A program made the position numbers and the translations under genes. From positions 1-64,000 of the forward strand of contig JBQDFP010000008.1 of NCBI GenBank assembly GCA_052085365.1: a stretch of DNA of 64,000 nt, given 5' to 3'. Below, piece by piece: positions 9,449-18,304 of the stretch. This stretch comes from Canibacter sp052085365. Its GTDB lineage: Bacteria; Actinomycetota; Actinomycetes; Actinomycetales; Microbacteriaceae. The notes beneath the pieces were generated by a model that ran no database searches, was not told the origin of the DNA, and saw only the letters and a list, made by a program, of their open reading frames with translations. Position 1 is the stretch's first letter. The number at the start of each line of letters is the position of its first letter.

Positions 9449-10900
9449 GTGAGCGAAGCACGTGCAAATATTGGCGTAATCGGTTTGGCCGTTATGGGAG
9501 CCAATCTTGCCCGTAACCTGGCACGCCAGGAAGGCAATACGGTTGCCGTATACAACCGGTCGCCAGAGCGCACAGACAATCTCGTCTCGGAACACCCCGA
9601 AGCGGAGTTCGTTGCAACGAAAACAGTTGCAGAATTTGCGCAGGAGCTGCAACAGCCGCGCACCGCGATCATTATGGTGCAGGCAGGACGCGCAACTGAT
9701 GCGGTTATAAATGAACTCGCTGAAGTGTTCGAAGCCGGAGACATCATCATCGATGGGGGGAATGCGCTCTACACTGACACCATTCGTCGCGAGTCAGATC
9801 TGCGGCAAAAAGGCATCAACTTCGTTGGCGCCGGAATCTCCGGCGGTGAAGAAGGCGCACTCAACGGCCCCAGTATTATGCCCGGCGGGTCAGACGAAGC
9901 CTATGCAGTCGTCGGCCCCATTTTGGAATCGATAGCTGCGCAAGCAGACGACGGAACTCCTTGCGTCACCCATGTTGGAGAAAACGGCGCTGGTCATTTT
10001 GTCAAAATGGTACATAACGGCATCGAATATGCTGATATGCAGCTCATTGCCGAAGCTTATGACCTGCTGCGTCACGTGGGCGGACTTGCTCCACGCGAAA
10101 TTGCAGACGTCTTCACTGAGTGGAACACCACAGAACTTGAAAGCTATCTCATCGAGATCACTGCTGAGGTGCTTCGTCACGAAGACGAACGCACCGGTCG
10201 CCCCTTTGTCGACATTGTCAAAGATGCTGCCGGTCAAAAAGGCACCGGCACCTGGACCGTCCAATCTGCGCTGACACTCGGCACCCCAGTCAGCGGAATC
10301 GCTGAAGCAGTGTTCGCACGCGGACTCTCATCACACCCGGAACAGCGCCTGGCTGCAGCGCGTTTGAAAGGCCCCAAGCCTGAAACAATTACTGACAGCG
10401 CAGAACGTGATCAGTTCATTGAAGATGTCCGTCAGGCGCTTTACGCATCAAAGATTGTTGCGTACTCGCAGGGCTTCGATGTGATCATCACCGGAGCATC
10501 ACACTACGGGTGGAGTATAAACGCGGGTGCTGTTGCGAGTATTTGGCGGGCTGGCTGCATCATCCGTGCCCGCTTCCTGGATCGCATTAGTGAGGCCTAC
10601 GAAGCCTCTTCAGATCTTGTGTGTTTGCTTACTGCGCCATTCTTTGCGGACGCAGCCGCGCAAGCTCAGGAAGCTTGGCGTCGGGTCGTTGCAACTTCAG
10701 CGACACAGGGCGTTCCCGCACCAGCGTTCGCTTCATCACTTGCCTATTATGACGGGTTGCGTGCAGCCCGCCTTCCAGCCGCACTCATCCAAGGACAGCG
10801 CGACTTCTTTGGGGCGCACACGTACCAGCGTGTTGACGGCGGCGGCGTATATCACACGGACTGGTCAGCAGACCGGACAGAAATCCGTATGGATAGTTAA
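9449..10900 (+). CDS. gnd: 6-phosphogluconate dehydrogenase, decarboxylating
   Basis: Oxidises 6-phosphogluconate to ribulose-5-phosphate and CO2 with NAD(P)+ in the pentose phosphate pathway. GTG at 9449 is preferred because GAGGAG ends 5 bases upstream and the protein then begins just before the Rossmann fold; the frame also opens 39 bases earlier without such a site. 483 residues, as in long-type Gnd. Visible are GLAVMGANLARNLA (nucleotide site), GAGISGGEEGALNGPSIMPG and GHFVKMVHNGIEYADMQLIA (substrate and catalytic lysine region), and KGTGTW. It has its own upstream region and a strong downstream hairpin, so it is probably monocistronic. The Asn-Arg-Ser after the first strand suggests NADP+ preference, which is an inference. 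Confidence 0.97.
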   Translation: MSEARANIGVIGLAVMGANLARNLARQEGNTVAVYNRSPERTDNLVSEHPEAEFVATKTVAEFAQELQQPRTAIIMVQAGRATDAVINELAEVFEAGDIIIDGGNALYTDTIRRESDLRQKGINFVGAGISGGEEGALNGPSIMPGGSDEAYAVVGPILESIAAQADDGTPCVTHVGENGAGHFVKMVHNGIEYADMQLIAEAYDLLRHVGGLAPREIADVFTEWNTTELESYLIEITAEVLRHEDERTGRPFVDIVKDAAGQKGTGTWTVQSALTLGTPVSGIAEAVFARGLSSHPEQRLAAARLKGPKPETITDSAERDQFIEDVRQALYASKIVAYSQGFDVIITGASHYGWSINAGAVASIWRAGCIIRARFLDRISEAYEASSDLVCLLTAPFFADAAAQAQEAWRRVVATSATQGVPAPAFASSLAYYDGLRAARLPAALIQGQRDFFGAHTYQRVDGGGVYHTDWSADRTEIRMDS

Positions 10901-10919
10901 CGATCGCAATGTCTGTACG

Positions 10920-10954
10920 TGAGCCCGCTGCCTGAGACCCTGGCAGCGGGCTCA
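10920..10954 (+). terminator. Hairpin terminator after gnd
   Basis: A perfect 13-bp GC-rich stem (10920-10932 with 10942-10954) lies 20 bases after the gnd stop. The tail is T-poor, as is common in actinobacteria. Confidence 0.8.
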
Positions 10955-11129
10955 CTGAGTTTCATGTAAACTTCTAGAGTACTTCGGCGAGGGAAACCTT
11001 GAGTTTCCGTTATCGACGCGGGACGTCTCCATAAGTGTGGCGACGCTTTGGTGTTTCGAGCCGAGTCGTTTGCATTATCCGAGGCGGAACCTCACCGCCC
11101 CACACTGGGTGAATACCCTAAGGAGAACC

Positions 11130-11771
11130 ATGGCTGAACAAAAGAACAAGCTTGACGCGCAAGTGCGCGAGAACTTTGGCAAAGGCGCGGCACGTAAGCT
11201 TCGCGCCGCAGGCCAGACCCCGGCAGTGCTCTACGGACACAACACTGACCCGCAGCACCTGGCAGTTGATGCGCACGCGCTGAGCCTGATTGTGCGTCAG
11301 TCCAACGCACTTATCGAACTTAACTTGGGCAGCAAAAAGCAGCTTGCGCTGGTGAAAGACGTTCAGAAGGATCCCGTCCGTCAGCTCATCGAACACGTTG
11401 ACCTGTTGATTATCCGCAAGGGTGAAACCGTTGAGGTTGAAATTCCCGTTATCGTTGAAGGCGAGCCTTTCTCAGGCACCAGCGCGATGCAGGAACTCAA
11501 CTATGTTCTGGTCAACGCACCCGCAGTGTCCATCCCTGACCACTTCATTATCGACGTTGAAGGTCTTGAAGAGGGCTCACAGGTCCTCGTGAAGGACATC
11601 AAAGTTGACGAAGACGTTGAGGTTCTTACCGAAGAAGACGAACTCGTTGTCAATGTGATCGTTCCGATCGTGGACACCGAATCAGATGCAGACACCACTG
11701 AAGCAAGTGGCGAAACCCTCGAAGCAGCTGAGGAAGCTGCTGAAGAGGCTGAAGGCGACTCAGCAGAGTAA
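11130..11771 (+). CDS. rplY: 50S ribosomal protein L25/Ctc
   Basis: Binds 5S rRNA in the large subunit. The ATG at 11130 has AAGGAG in front; the frame opens 93 bases earlier but without a site. 213 residues of the long CTC type: an N-terminal L25 domain (NFGKGAARKLRAAGQTPAVL to about residue 95) and a C-terminal TL5 domain ending in an acidic Ala/Glu-rich tail (from about residue 185). It precedes pth, the common actinobacterial order. The 175-base upstream stretch could hold a leader, but I see only short stems in it (for example GGAAAC-CTTGA-GTTTCC). Confidence 0.96.
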   Translation: MAEQKNKLDAQVRENFGKGAARKLRAAGQTPAVLYGHNTDPQHLAVDAHALSLIVRQSNALIELNLGSKKQLALVKDVQKDPVRQLIEHVDLLIIRKGETVEVEIPVIVEGEPFSGTSAMQELNYVLVNAPAVSIPDHFIIDVEGLEEGSQVLVKDIKVDEDVEVLTEEDELVVNVIVPIVDTESDADTTEASGETLEAAEEAAEEAEGDSAE

Positions 11772-11814
11772 AACTCAACAGGGGAGAACCCGACAGAGTA
11801 ACGTTTGCTCTATA

Positions 11815-11857
11815 GGGCTCGCTTGCCAGGTGTAATTCCTAGCGAGCGAGCCCTTTT
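11815..11857 (+). terminator. Rho-independent terminator after rplY
   Basis: Stem GGGCTCGCT (11815-11823) pairs with AGCGAGCCC (11845-11853) and is followed by TTTT. It separates rplY from pth. Confidence 0.85.
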
Positions 11858-11903
11858 CACTTGGTAGCAAGCACCGGTCGAGTGCTTTGACATGGAGGAA
11901 CCA

Positions 11904-12485
11904 TTGAGCGCACCGTGGCTCATTGTGGGATTGGGTAACCCCGGCCCTAAATATGAACTGACCCGCCATAATGTTGGGCAACTTGCAATCGATGTGATTG
12001 CTGACCGCATCGGTGCGACATGGAGCCAGCACCGTACCAATACAAGAGTTGCTGAAGGGTGGCTTCGGCCCGGCGGGCCAAAGTTTATTCTTGCGAAATC
12101 AAACGGGTATATGAATACTTCTGGTGGACCGGTCTCCGCGCTCAGCGCCTATTTCGGTGTCGCGCCAGATCACATCATTGTTCTGCATGATGAAGTTGAT
12201 ATTCCGTTTGACACAATCAAGCTCAAACACGGCGGCGGTCACGGCGGACATAACGGGTTACGCGATATTACTAAAGCGTTAAACACCCCTGAATTCACTC
12301 GAGTACGTATTGGTGTTGGACGTCCTCCCGGGTCCAGCGACACTGCGGACTACGTACTGCGTCCCTTTCCGAAGGGTGAGACTCCGACACTTGCAGTGCT
12401 GTTAGAAGATGCTGCTGACGCCGTTGAATTGATTGTGGATCAGGGTCTCACCGCTGCACAAAATACGGTGCATACTAAATCATGA
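11904..12485 (+). CDS. pth: Peptidyl-tRNA hydrolase
   Basis: Cleaves peptidyl-tRNA that drops off stalled ribosomes. TTG at 11904 is chosen because GGAGG sits just ahead; the in-frame ATG at 11892 contains that site and has none of its own, so it is the less likely start. 193 residues. Pth signatures: IVGLGNPGPKYELTRHNVG (catalytic His in RHNVG), KSNGYMNTSGG (substrate Asn), HDEVDIPF (Asp supporting the His) and GGGHGGHNGLRDI. The stop overlaps the dtd start (ATGA), so the tRNA-quality genes pth and dtd are coupled. Confidence 0.96.
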   Translation: MSAPWLIVGLGNPGPKYELTRHNVGQLAIDVIADRIGATWSQHRTNTRVAEGWLRPGGPKFILAKSNGYMNTSGGPVSALSAYFGVAPDHIIVLHDEVDIPFDTIKLKHGGGHGGHNGLRDITKALNTPEFTRVRIGVGRPPGSSDTADYVLRPFPKGETPTLAVLLEDAADAVELIVDQGLTAAQNTVHTKS

Positions 12486-12919
12486 GGGCCGTTGTGACGC
12501 GCTGCCTCAGCGCGAAAGTTACTATCAACGGTGTTATCAGCGGTGAGCTTCCACACGCGGGGCTGCTCATATTGCTGGGAGTCACGCAGAGTGACACCGC
12601 TGAGACCGCACAGAAGCTCGTGCGCAAAATTGCGCACCTTCGCATACTTGATGGCGAACTAAGCGCCGCAGAACTACAAGCACCGGTTCTTTTGGTGAGC
12701 CAATTCACGCTCTACGGCAATGTGCGAAAAGGACGGCGACCCTCGTGGAGTAATGCGGCAGGTCGTGCGCAAGCAGAACCACTCGTCGACCTCGTGGCTG
12801 AGCTTTTCCGCAAGGAAGGCATCCATGTTGAAACCGGTGAATTTGGTGCGATGATGCAGGTGGAATCTGTCAACGATGGTCCGTTTACGATCTATGTTGA
12901 CACCGCTGACCTGGCCTAG
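12482..12919 (+). CDS. dtd: D-aminoacyl-tRNA deacylase
   Basis: Removes D-amino acids (and glycine mischarged on tRNA-Ala) from tRNA. 145 residues, the standard size. It shows the Dtd active-site elements SQFTLYGNVRKGRRPSW (SQxT motif) and VNDGPFTIY (an NxGPxT motif providing the cross-subunit Gly-cisPro). It overlaps pth by 4 bases; mfd begins 38 bases downstream, so pth-dtd-mfd may be a single transcript. Confidence 0.96.
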   Translation: MRAVVTRCLSAKVTINGVISGELPHAGLLILLGVTQSDTAETAQKLVRKIAHLRILDGELSAAELQAPVLLVSQFTLYGNVRKGRRPSWSNAAGRAQAEPLVDLVAELFRKEGIHVETGEFGAMMQVESVNDGPFTIYVDTADLA

Positions 12920-12957
12920 GTCGTGCATGCTGCCTTGCGCCGGGTAGACTTAGCCGA

Positions 12958-15900
12958 GTGAGTCTTGACGGTTTTCTAAATCTTGCACAGCCCGCATTCG
13001 CAGAGGCATCCCTTCGGGCTCACGGCGACGCTGATTTCACGCTAGTCGAGGGCGCATATGCGCCGCTGTTGGCCTCAATCTTGAAGCAGCGTGGTGGTCT
13101 CGTCCTGGTCATCACTCCGACAAGCCGTGAAGCAGAACAGTACGCAACCGACCTGTCAGCGTTCATCAATGCTGAGATACACGAGCTTCCCGCATGGGAG
13201 ACACTCCCGCACGAGCGACTGAGCCCCTCCGCCGAAACTACTGGCCGTAGGCTTGCTACCTTACGAGCGCTTGCGCAATGGGACCACAGTCGCCCATTTG
13301 TGTTATTTGCATCGGTTCGGTCTGCGCTGCAGCCGCTCATTGCTGAACTTGATGATCCTCCCACGATTACGTTTCACACAGGCGTTGAAACCAACGGTGA
13401 TATCGCGGCTCGTCTGACTGAACTCGCCTATACACGCGTCGATATGGTGACCCGTCGTGGCGAGTTCGCGGTCCGCGGGGGCATTCTCGACCTGTTCTCT
13501 CCTGATGCTGAACATGCCGTACGCATTGATTTCTTCGGCGATGAAGTGGATGATATTCGCCCGTTTTCGGTCAGCGACCAGCGGTCCTTAGAGACCCCCT
13601 TGGACGCAGTGACCGTTTTACCCAGTCGTGAACTGCTCTTGACTGAGGCTCTTCGCGATCGTGCTCGTGAACTTGCCCCACACCTGCAAGGTTTGTCGGG
13701 GATGCTTGAGAAGATTTCTGAAGGCATTCCTGTGGAAGGAATGGAATCGCTTGCGCCGGTACTCGTGGACGAACTTTTACCGCTGACGAGTTATCTTCCA
13801 GAAGATGCCGGCATTGCGGTGTTTGCTCCAGAACGTGTTGCCAGCCGCGCAAAAGATTTACGAGAAACCAACCAGGAGTTTCTGCAAGCCGCATGGAGTG
13901 CTGCAACAGCGGGTGCCGACAGCCCTGTTGATTTGAGTGCCGGCGATCTCCTGACCGTGACCGACTTGCGTACTGCCGCAGGTACACGACCGTGGTGGTC
14001 ATTTTCGCCGTTTGGCGATGACACTGCAGAACACGTGCACGCTGAAAGTGTTCGGGCCTTCGCAGGCAATTCAGAGGCCGCAATTGAACACACGCTGGAC
14101 CTTGTCAACAGCGGATGGAACGTCATTATGGCGACAGCCGGCACCGGCCTGATTGAACGAGCCGTCACACTGTTGGGGGAGCGAGGCGCATCGGGCCGAC
14201 CGGTAGACGTTCTGCCAGACACGCTCGAGGCTGGAGTGGTCTATTTCGTTTCAGCGCCCCTGGGCGTTGGGGTGCAGCTCCCAGACGAAAAACTTGCGCT
14301 GCTTGCCGAAAGTGATTTTTACGGTCGTGCGGCAGGTTACAACACTGCCCCGAAGAAGCTGGCCCGTCGCCGAGCAAACGCGGTTGTTGACCCGCTGCAG
14401 CTTCAAAGCGGCGACTATGTTGTGCATGAAACACATGGCATCGGCCGTTTTGTGGAACTCACACGAAAAATGGTGACTGCCGGAATTGGCAGGAGTGCGC
14501 ATAAAACAGAGCGTGAATATCTTGTTTTAGAATATGCGGCGAGTAAGCGCGGAATGCCGGCAGATAAACTGTTTGTTCCCACTGATCAACTCGATCAACT
14601 GTCCCGGTATGTTGGCGGCGAAGCCCCCACGCTATCCAAAATGGGTGGCAGTGACTGGGCGAGCGCGAAAAAGAAAGCCCGCAAGGCGGTTCGTGAAATC
14701 GCGGTCGAACTCGTGAAACTGTATTCCGCGCGGGTCGCTTCACAAGGTCACTCGTTCTCACCCGATTCACCCTGGCAGCATGAACTTGAAGAAGCATTCC
14801 CGTATGTGGAAACTCATGACCAGCTGACCACCATTAATGAGGTTAAACGAGACATGGAACGCTCGATGCCAATGGATCGCCTTATTAGCGGCGACGTTGG
14901 CTTCGGCAAAACTGAAATCGCGATTCGTGCAGCGTTTAAAGCGGTGCAAGATGGCAAACAGGTTGCAATGCTCGTCCCCACAACACTTCTTGTGAAACAG
15001 CACATGGAGACGTTTGCCGAACGTTTTGCTGGGTTTCCGGTAGCGTTGCGGGCGCTGAGTCGCTTCCAGACAGACTCAGAGGCACGAGAGACACTTGAAG
15101 GGCTTGCAGCCGGCACCGTTGATGTTGTCATCGGAACCCACCGTCTCTTGTCTGAGCACGTAAAATATCGCGACATTGGTCTCATCATTATTGACGAAGA
15201 ACAGCGGTTCGGAGTCGAGCACAAGGAATCGCTCAAGAAACTCAAAACCAATGTTGATGTGCTTGCGATGAGTGCAACGCCCATTCCTCGTACGCTCGAG
15301 ATGGCCGTTACTGGTATACGCGAAATGTCAACCCTGGCGACCGCACCTGAAGACCGGCATCCGATTTTAACGTTCGTTGGGCCACGAAATGATCAACAGA
15401 TCAGCGCAGCAATACGACGTGAACTGTTGCGTGAAGGCCAAGTTTTCTTCGTGCATAACCGGGTGCAGTCAATCGGAAAAATTGCTCGCCAGATCGCTGA
15501 GTCGGTGCCGGAGGCGCGTGTCGCAGTAGCTCACGGGCGGCTGTCTGAAGCCGAACTCGAACGCGTCGTTGTTGACTTTTGGGAACGTAAATTTGATGTG
15601 CTCGTATGTACCACCATCATCGAGACCGGTCTCGACATTGCGAATGCGAACACGATCATTATTGATAACGCCGACCGGTACGGTTTAAGTCAGCTGCACC
15701 AGCTTCGCGGACGCGTGGGGCGTAGTCGTGAACGTGCCTACGCCTATTTCTTGTGGGATCCGGAAAAAACGCTTACCGAAACAGCGCACGAACGACTCGA
15801 AACGATCGCTGCCCACAATGAACTTGGCAGCGGAATGCAGGTGGCGTTAAAAGACCTCGAACTTCGTGGAGCGGGCAACCTTCTCGGTGCAGAACAGGCT

Positions 15901-16527
15901 GGTCATATTGCTGGCGTCGGATTCGATCTCTACCTCAGAATGATTGGCGAAGCCGTCGACACGTTTAAAGGCGAAGATGTTCACGAATCCACTGAAATCA
16001 ATATTGAGCTGCCAGTCGATGCGCGAATCCCTGAATACTATGTGGAGAGTGAACGACTCAGGCTTGAGGCCTACCAAAAACTGTCCGCCGCAGCCCACCC
16101 CAATGCACCCGACAATCACGTAGATCTCGTACTTGAAGAGCTCACTGACCGGTACGGCACGCCACCAGAAGAAGTAGAGCGGCTTGCGGCACTCTCACGC
16201 CTGCGACGACGTGCAGCGCGGCTGAACTTTCGCCGAATCAACCTGGTGTCGGACACGCTCAAAATTGAAGCGGTTACCCTCAAAGATTCCATCAAAATGC
16301 GTCTCCAACGGTTGTACCCTGGCTCTCGATACGCGGAAGCGCAACACACCTTGCAGATCCCGTTGCCGGAGGGGCTGACCCGTGATGGACTCGCAGTGAG
16401 CCCTCTTGGTGGCGGGTTGCGTTCCGGCCGTGCAGCGGACCAAGCCGAAGACGGTGATCTCGTTGCGTGGGTGGGGCGCGTGTTCGAAGCACTCTTTGAC
16501 GAGTCAGAACCCGGGACCGAGCAGTAA
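12958..16527 (+). CDS. mfd: Transcription-repair coupling factor
   Basis: Removes RNA polymerase stalled at DNA lesions and recruits UvrA. 1189 residues from GTG 12958, normal for Mfd. Order seen: UvrB-like N-terminal module (about 1-330, with ELPAWETLPHERLSPSAE), RNA-polymerase-interacting domain (about 475-560, GDYVVHETHGIGRFVEL), then a RecG-like SF2 motor with Walker A SGDVGFGKTEIAIRA (about 643), DEEQ box IIIDEEQRFGVEHKE (about 745), SATPIPRTL and the C-terminal helicase lobe QLHQLRGRVGRSRERAYAYF. The TRCF C-terminal domain closes it. Only about 130 bases separate it from dhaK, with no T-tract terminator. Confidence 0.98.
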   Translation: MSLDGFLNLAQPAFAEASLRAHGDADFTLVEGAYAPLLASILKQRGGLVLVITPTSREAEQYATDLSAFINAEIHELPAWETLPHERLSPSAETTGRRLATLRALAQWDHSRPFVLFASVRSALQPLIAELDDPPTITFHTGVETNGDIAARLTELAYTRVDMVTRRGEFAVRGGILDLFSPDAEHAVRIDFFGDEVDDIRPFSVSDQRSLETPLDAVTVLPSRELLLTEALRDRARELAPHLQGLSGMLEKISEGIPVEGMESLAPVLVDELLPLTSYLPEDAGIAVFAPERVASRAKDLRETNQEFLQAAWSAATAGADSPVDLSAGDLLTVTDLRTAAGTRPWWSFSPFGDDTAEHVHAESVRAFAGNSEAAIEHTLDLVNSGWNVIMATAGTGLIERAVTLLGERGASGRPVDVLPDTLEAGVVYFVSAPLGVGVQLPDEKLALLAESDFYGRAAGYNTAPKKLARRRANAVVDPLQLQSGDYVVHETHGIGRFVELTRKMVTAGIGRSAHKTEREYLVLEYAASKRGMPADKLFVPTDQLDQLSRYVGGEAPTLSKMGGSDWASAKKKARKAVREIAVELVKLYSARVASQGHSFSPDSPWQHELEEAFPYVETHDQLTTINEVKRDMERSMPMDRLISGDVGFGKTEIAIRAAFKAVQDGKQVAMLVPTTLLVKQHMETFAERFAGFPVALRALSRFQTDSEARETLEGLAAGTVDVVIGTHRLLSEHVKYRDIGLIIIDEEQRFGVEHKESLKKLKTNVDVLAMSATPIPRTLEMAVTGIREMSTLATAPEDRHPILTFVGPRNDQQISAAIRRELLREGQVFFVHNRVQSIGKIARQIAESVPEARVAVAHGRLSEAELERVVVDFWERKFDVLVCTTIIETGLDIANANTIIIDNADRYGLSQLHQLRGRVGRSRERAYAYFLWDPEKTLTETAHERLETIAAHNELGSGMQVALKDLELRGAGNLLGAEQAGHIAGVGFDLYLRMIGEAVDTFKGEDVHESTEINIELPVDARIPEYYVESERLRLEAYQKLSAAAHPNAPDNHVDLVLEELTDRYGTPPEEVERLAALSRLRRRAARLNFRRINLVSDTLKIEAVTLKDSIKMRLQRLYPGSRYAEAQHTLQIPLPEGLTRDGLAVSPLGGGLRSGRAADQAEDGDLVAWVGRVFEALFDESEPGTEQ

Positions 16528-16661
16528 AAAATCGATCGTGTCCGTGAAAGCCCTACGAAAGTGACTTGCTCCCTTGAGGTCTTCACGGCTTCTCGGCAAC
16601 AATTGCACATAGTGCGCATTCAGCACCACTCAGTGTGCGAAGGATACCTGCAGGAGACCCA

Positions 16662-17654
16662 GTGAAGAAGCTCATCAACAGCCCCTCTCGGGTCGTCGAA
16701 GATGCGCTGCGAGGACTCCAAACGGCGTACCCAGATAGGTTGCGTGTTGACGTGCACAACGGCATCGTGTCGCGGCAAACACCGCATAATCCTGACAACG
16801 TCGCGATTATTTCAGGCGGCGGATCGGGCCACGAACCACTCCACAGTGGCTACGTCGGAACAGGGATGTTGAGCGCTGCTGCCATTGGTGAAATATTCAC
16901 CTCACCTACGCCCATTCAGATCAGACGAGCCATTCTTGAGACTGCGGGGCCCGCGGGAGCGCTGCTCATTGTCAAGAACTATAGCGGCGATGTCATGAAC
17001 TTTGAGATGGCAGTCGAAATGACCACCGAAGTGCCGCTCGAACTGGTCACTGTTGCGGATGATATTGCATTGCCATACCAAGACTCTGACCCTGTGCGCC
17101 GTGGTGTCGGACTCACAGTGCTGCTTGAAAAGCTGGTCGGTGCAGCGGCAGAACGCGGACAAAATCTTAACGAAATTGCCGAGCTGGCAGACAAGATTAA
17201 TCGGCGCGGACGTTCACTCGGCGTAGCACTCAGTGCAGGAACTCATCCAGCAGCCGGAAACCCAACATTCTCCCTCGGGGAAGTCGAGATGGAGTTCGGG
17301 GTCGGTATTCACGGTGAACCAGGAATCGAACGACTTCCGCTTGAAGACGCCGAAACTATCGGTGCACGACTTGTGCAAGGACTATTAGAAGATTATTCAT
17401 TTCAAGATCGACAGGTGATCGTCTTACTGAGCGGTCTCGGATCCACGCCCATTGCCGAACTGCACACGGTGTATGCGGCGATCTCACATTCTCTACAGTC
17501 ATCTAACGTGTCAATTGAGCGGTCCCTCATCGGAAACTACGTGACTGCACTCGACATGGCGGGCTGTACACTCACACTTTTAGACGTCGATCAAGAACTT
17601 TTGACACTCTGGGATGACCCAGTACTTACCCCCGCGCTACGCTGGAAGACATAA
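16662..17654 (+). CDS. dhaK: Dihydroxyacetone kinase subunit DhaK
   Basis: Binds dihydroxyacetone covalently and presents it to DhaL-ADP for phosphorylation to DHAP. GTG at 16662 has CAGGAG upstream and gives 330 residues, close to the usual size; the longer frame from 16635 has no site. Features are the early ISGGGSGHEPLHSGYVG phosphate/substrate loop, LIVKNYSGDVMNFEMA, and GVGIHGEPGIERL, which carries the histidine that forms the hemiaminal with the substrate. First gene of dhaK-dhaL-dhaM, with 11 bases to dhaL. Confidence 0.96.
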   Translation: MKKLINSPSRVVEDALRGLQTAYPDRLRVDVHNGIVSRQTPHNPDNVAIISGGGSGHEPLHSGYVGTGMLSAAAIGEIFTSPTPIQIRRAILETAGPAGALLIVKNYSGDVMNFEMAVEMTTEVPLELVTVADDIALPYQDSDPVRRGVGLTVLLEKLVGAAAERGQNLNEIAELADKINRRGRSLGVALSAGTHPAAGNPTFSLGEVEMEFGVGIHGEPGIERLPLEDAETIGARLVQGLLEDYSFQDRQVIVLLSGLGSTPIAELHTVYAAISHSLQSSNVSIERSLIGNYVTALDMAGCTLTLLDVDQELLTLWDDPVLTPALRWKT

Positions 17655-17665
17655 GGGAAGGTGAA

Positions 17666-18301
17666 ATGAGCGAAACAGTGACTCTCGATCAACTTGTGTC
17701 TTGGATGCGCGCATACCAAAAACGAATCCTCGACAATCGTGAATACCTCACCGAGCTTGATGCTCAAGTAGGTGACGCCGACCACGGAAGCAACATGGTC
17801 AGGGGTGTCAATGCCGTTGTAGATCGACTTGCGCAAGAACCACCTGAAAATGTGTCCGAGTTTGGGAAAACCGTCGGTATGACCTTCGTCAGCTCAGTTG
17901 GCGGGGCATCAGGTCCGCTCTATGGCACCTTCTTTCTGCGGTCGGCGATCGCAATGGGCGACAAAACTGAACTCAGCGGAAGTGACCTCGTGGCGATGCT
18001 GCAGGCAGGAGTTCAAGGCGTACAGGCTCGCGGCAAAGCCAAAGTTGGTGACAAAACCATGGTCGACGTGTTGGTTCCCGCCCTCAATGCTGCAGAGAAT
18101 GTACATGATTCGACGATCGTGGACGGTGTGGACGCTGCCGTCCAGGCTGCGCGGGACGCTGTGAACGAATCGAAAGACCTCGTCGCACGAAAGGGAAGAG
18201 CCAGCTATTTAGGGCAACGCAGTGCCGGACATATCGACCCTGGCTCGGCATCAAGCCTCATGCTGTTTGAAGCGCTCGCTGACGTCGTCCAAGGGCGGTA
18301 A
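17666..18301 (+). CDS. dhaL: Dihydroxyacetone kinase ADP-binding subunit DhaL
   Basis: Holds ADP/ATP as a bound cofactor; it is phosphorylated by DhaM and passes the phosphate to DhaK-bound dihydroxyacetone. 211 residues, typical. It has the Mg-nucleotide motif LDAQVGDADHGSNMVRG (Asp cluster), SSVGGASGPLYGTFF (Gly-rich ATP loop), KAKVGDKTMVDVLVPA and the closing RSAGHIDPGSASSLML. ATG with GGAAGG upstream. It sits tightly between dhaK and the DhaM fusion (3 bases to the next start). Confidence 0.96.
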   Translation: MSETVTLDQLVSWMRAYQKRILDNREYLTELDAQVGDADHGSNMVRGVNAVVDRLAQEPPENVSEFGKTVGMTFVSSVGGASGPLYGTFFLRSAIAMGDKTELSGSDLVAMLQAGVQGVQARGKAKVGDKTMVDVLVPALNAAENVHDSTIVDGVDAAVQAARDAVNESKDLVARKGRASYLGQRSAGHIDPGSASSLMLFEALADVVQGR

Positions 18302-18304
18302 ACA

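Noticed and set aside
16542..16588. CCGTGAA/TTCACGG inverted repeat after mfd
   Set aside because: A 7-bp stem with a loop of about 33 bases and no T-tract is too weak to call a terminator.
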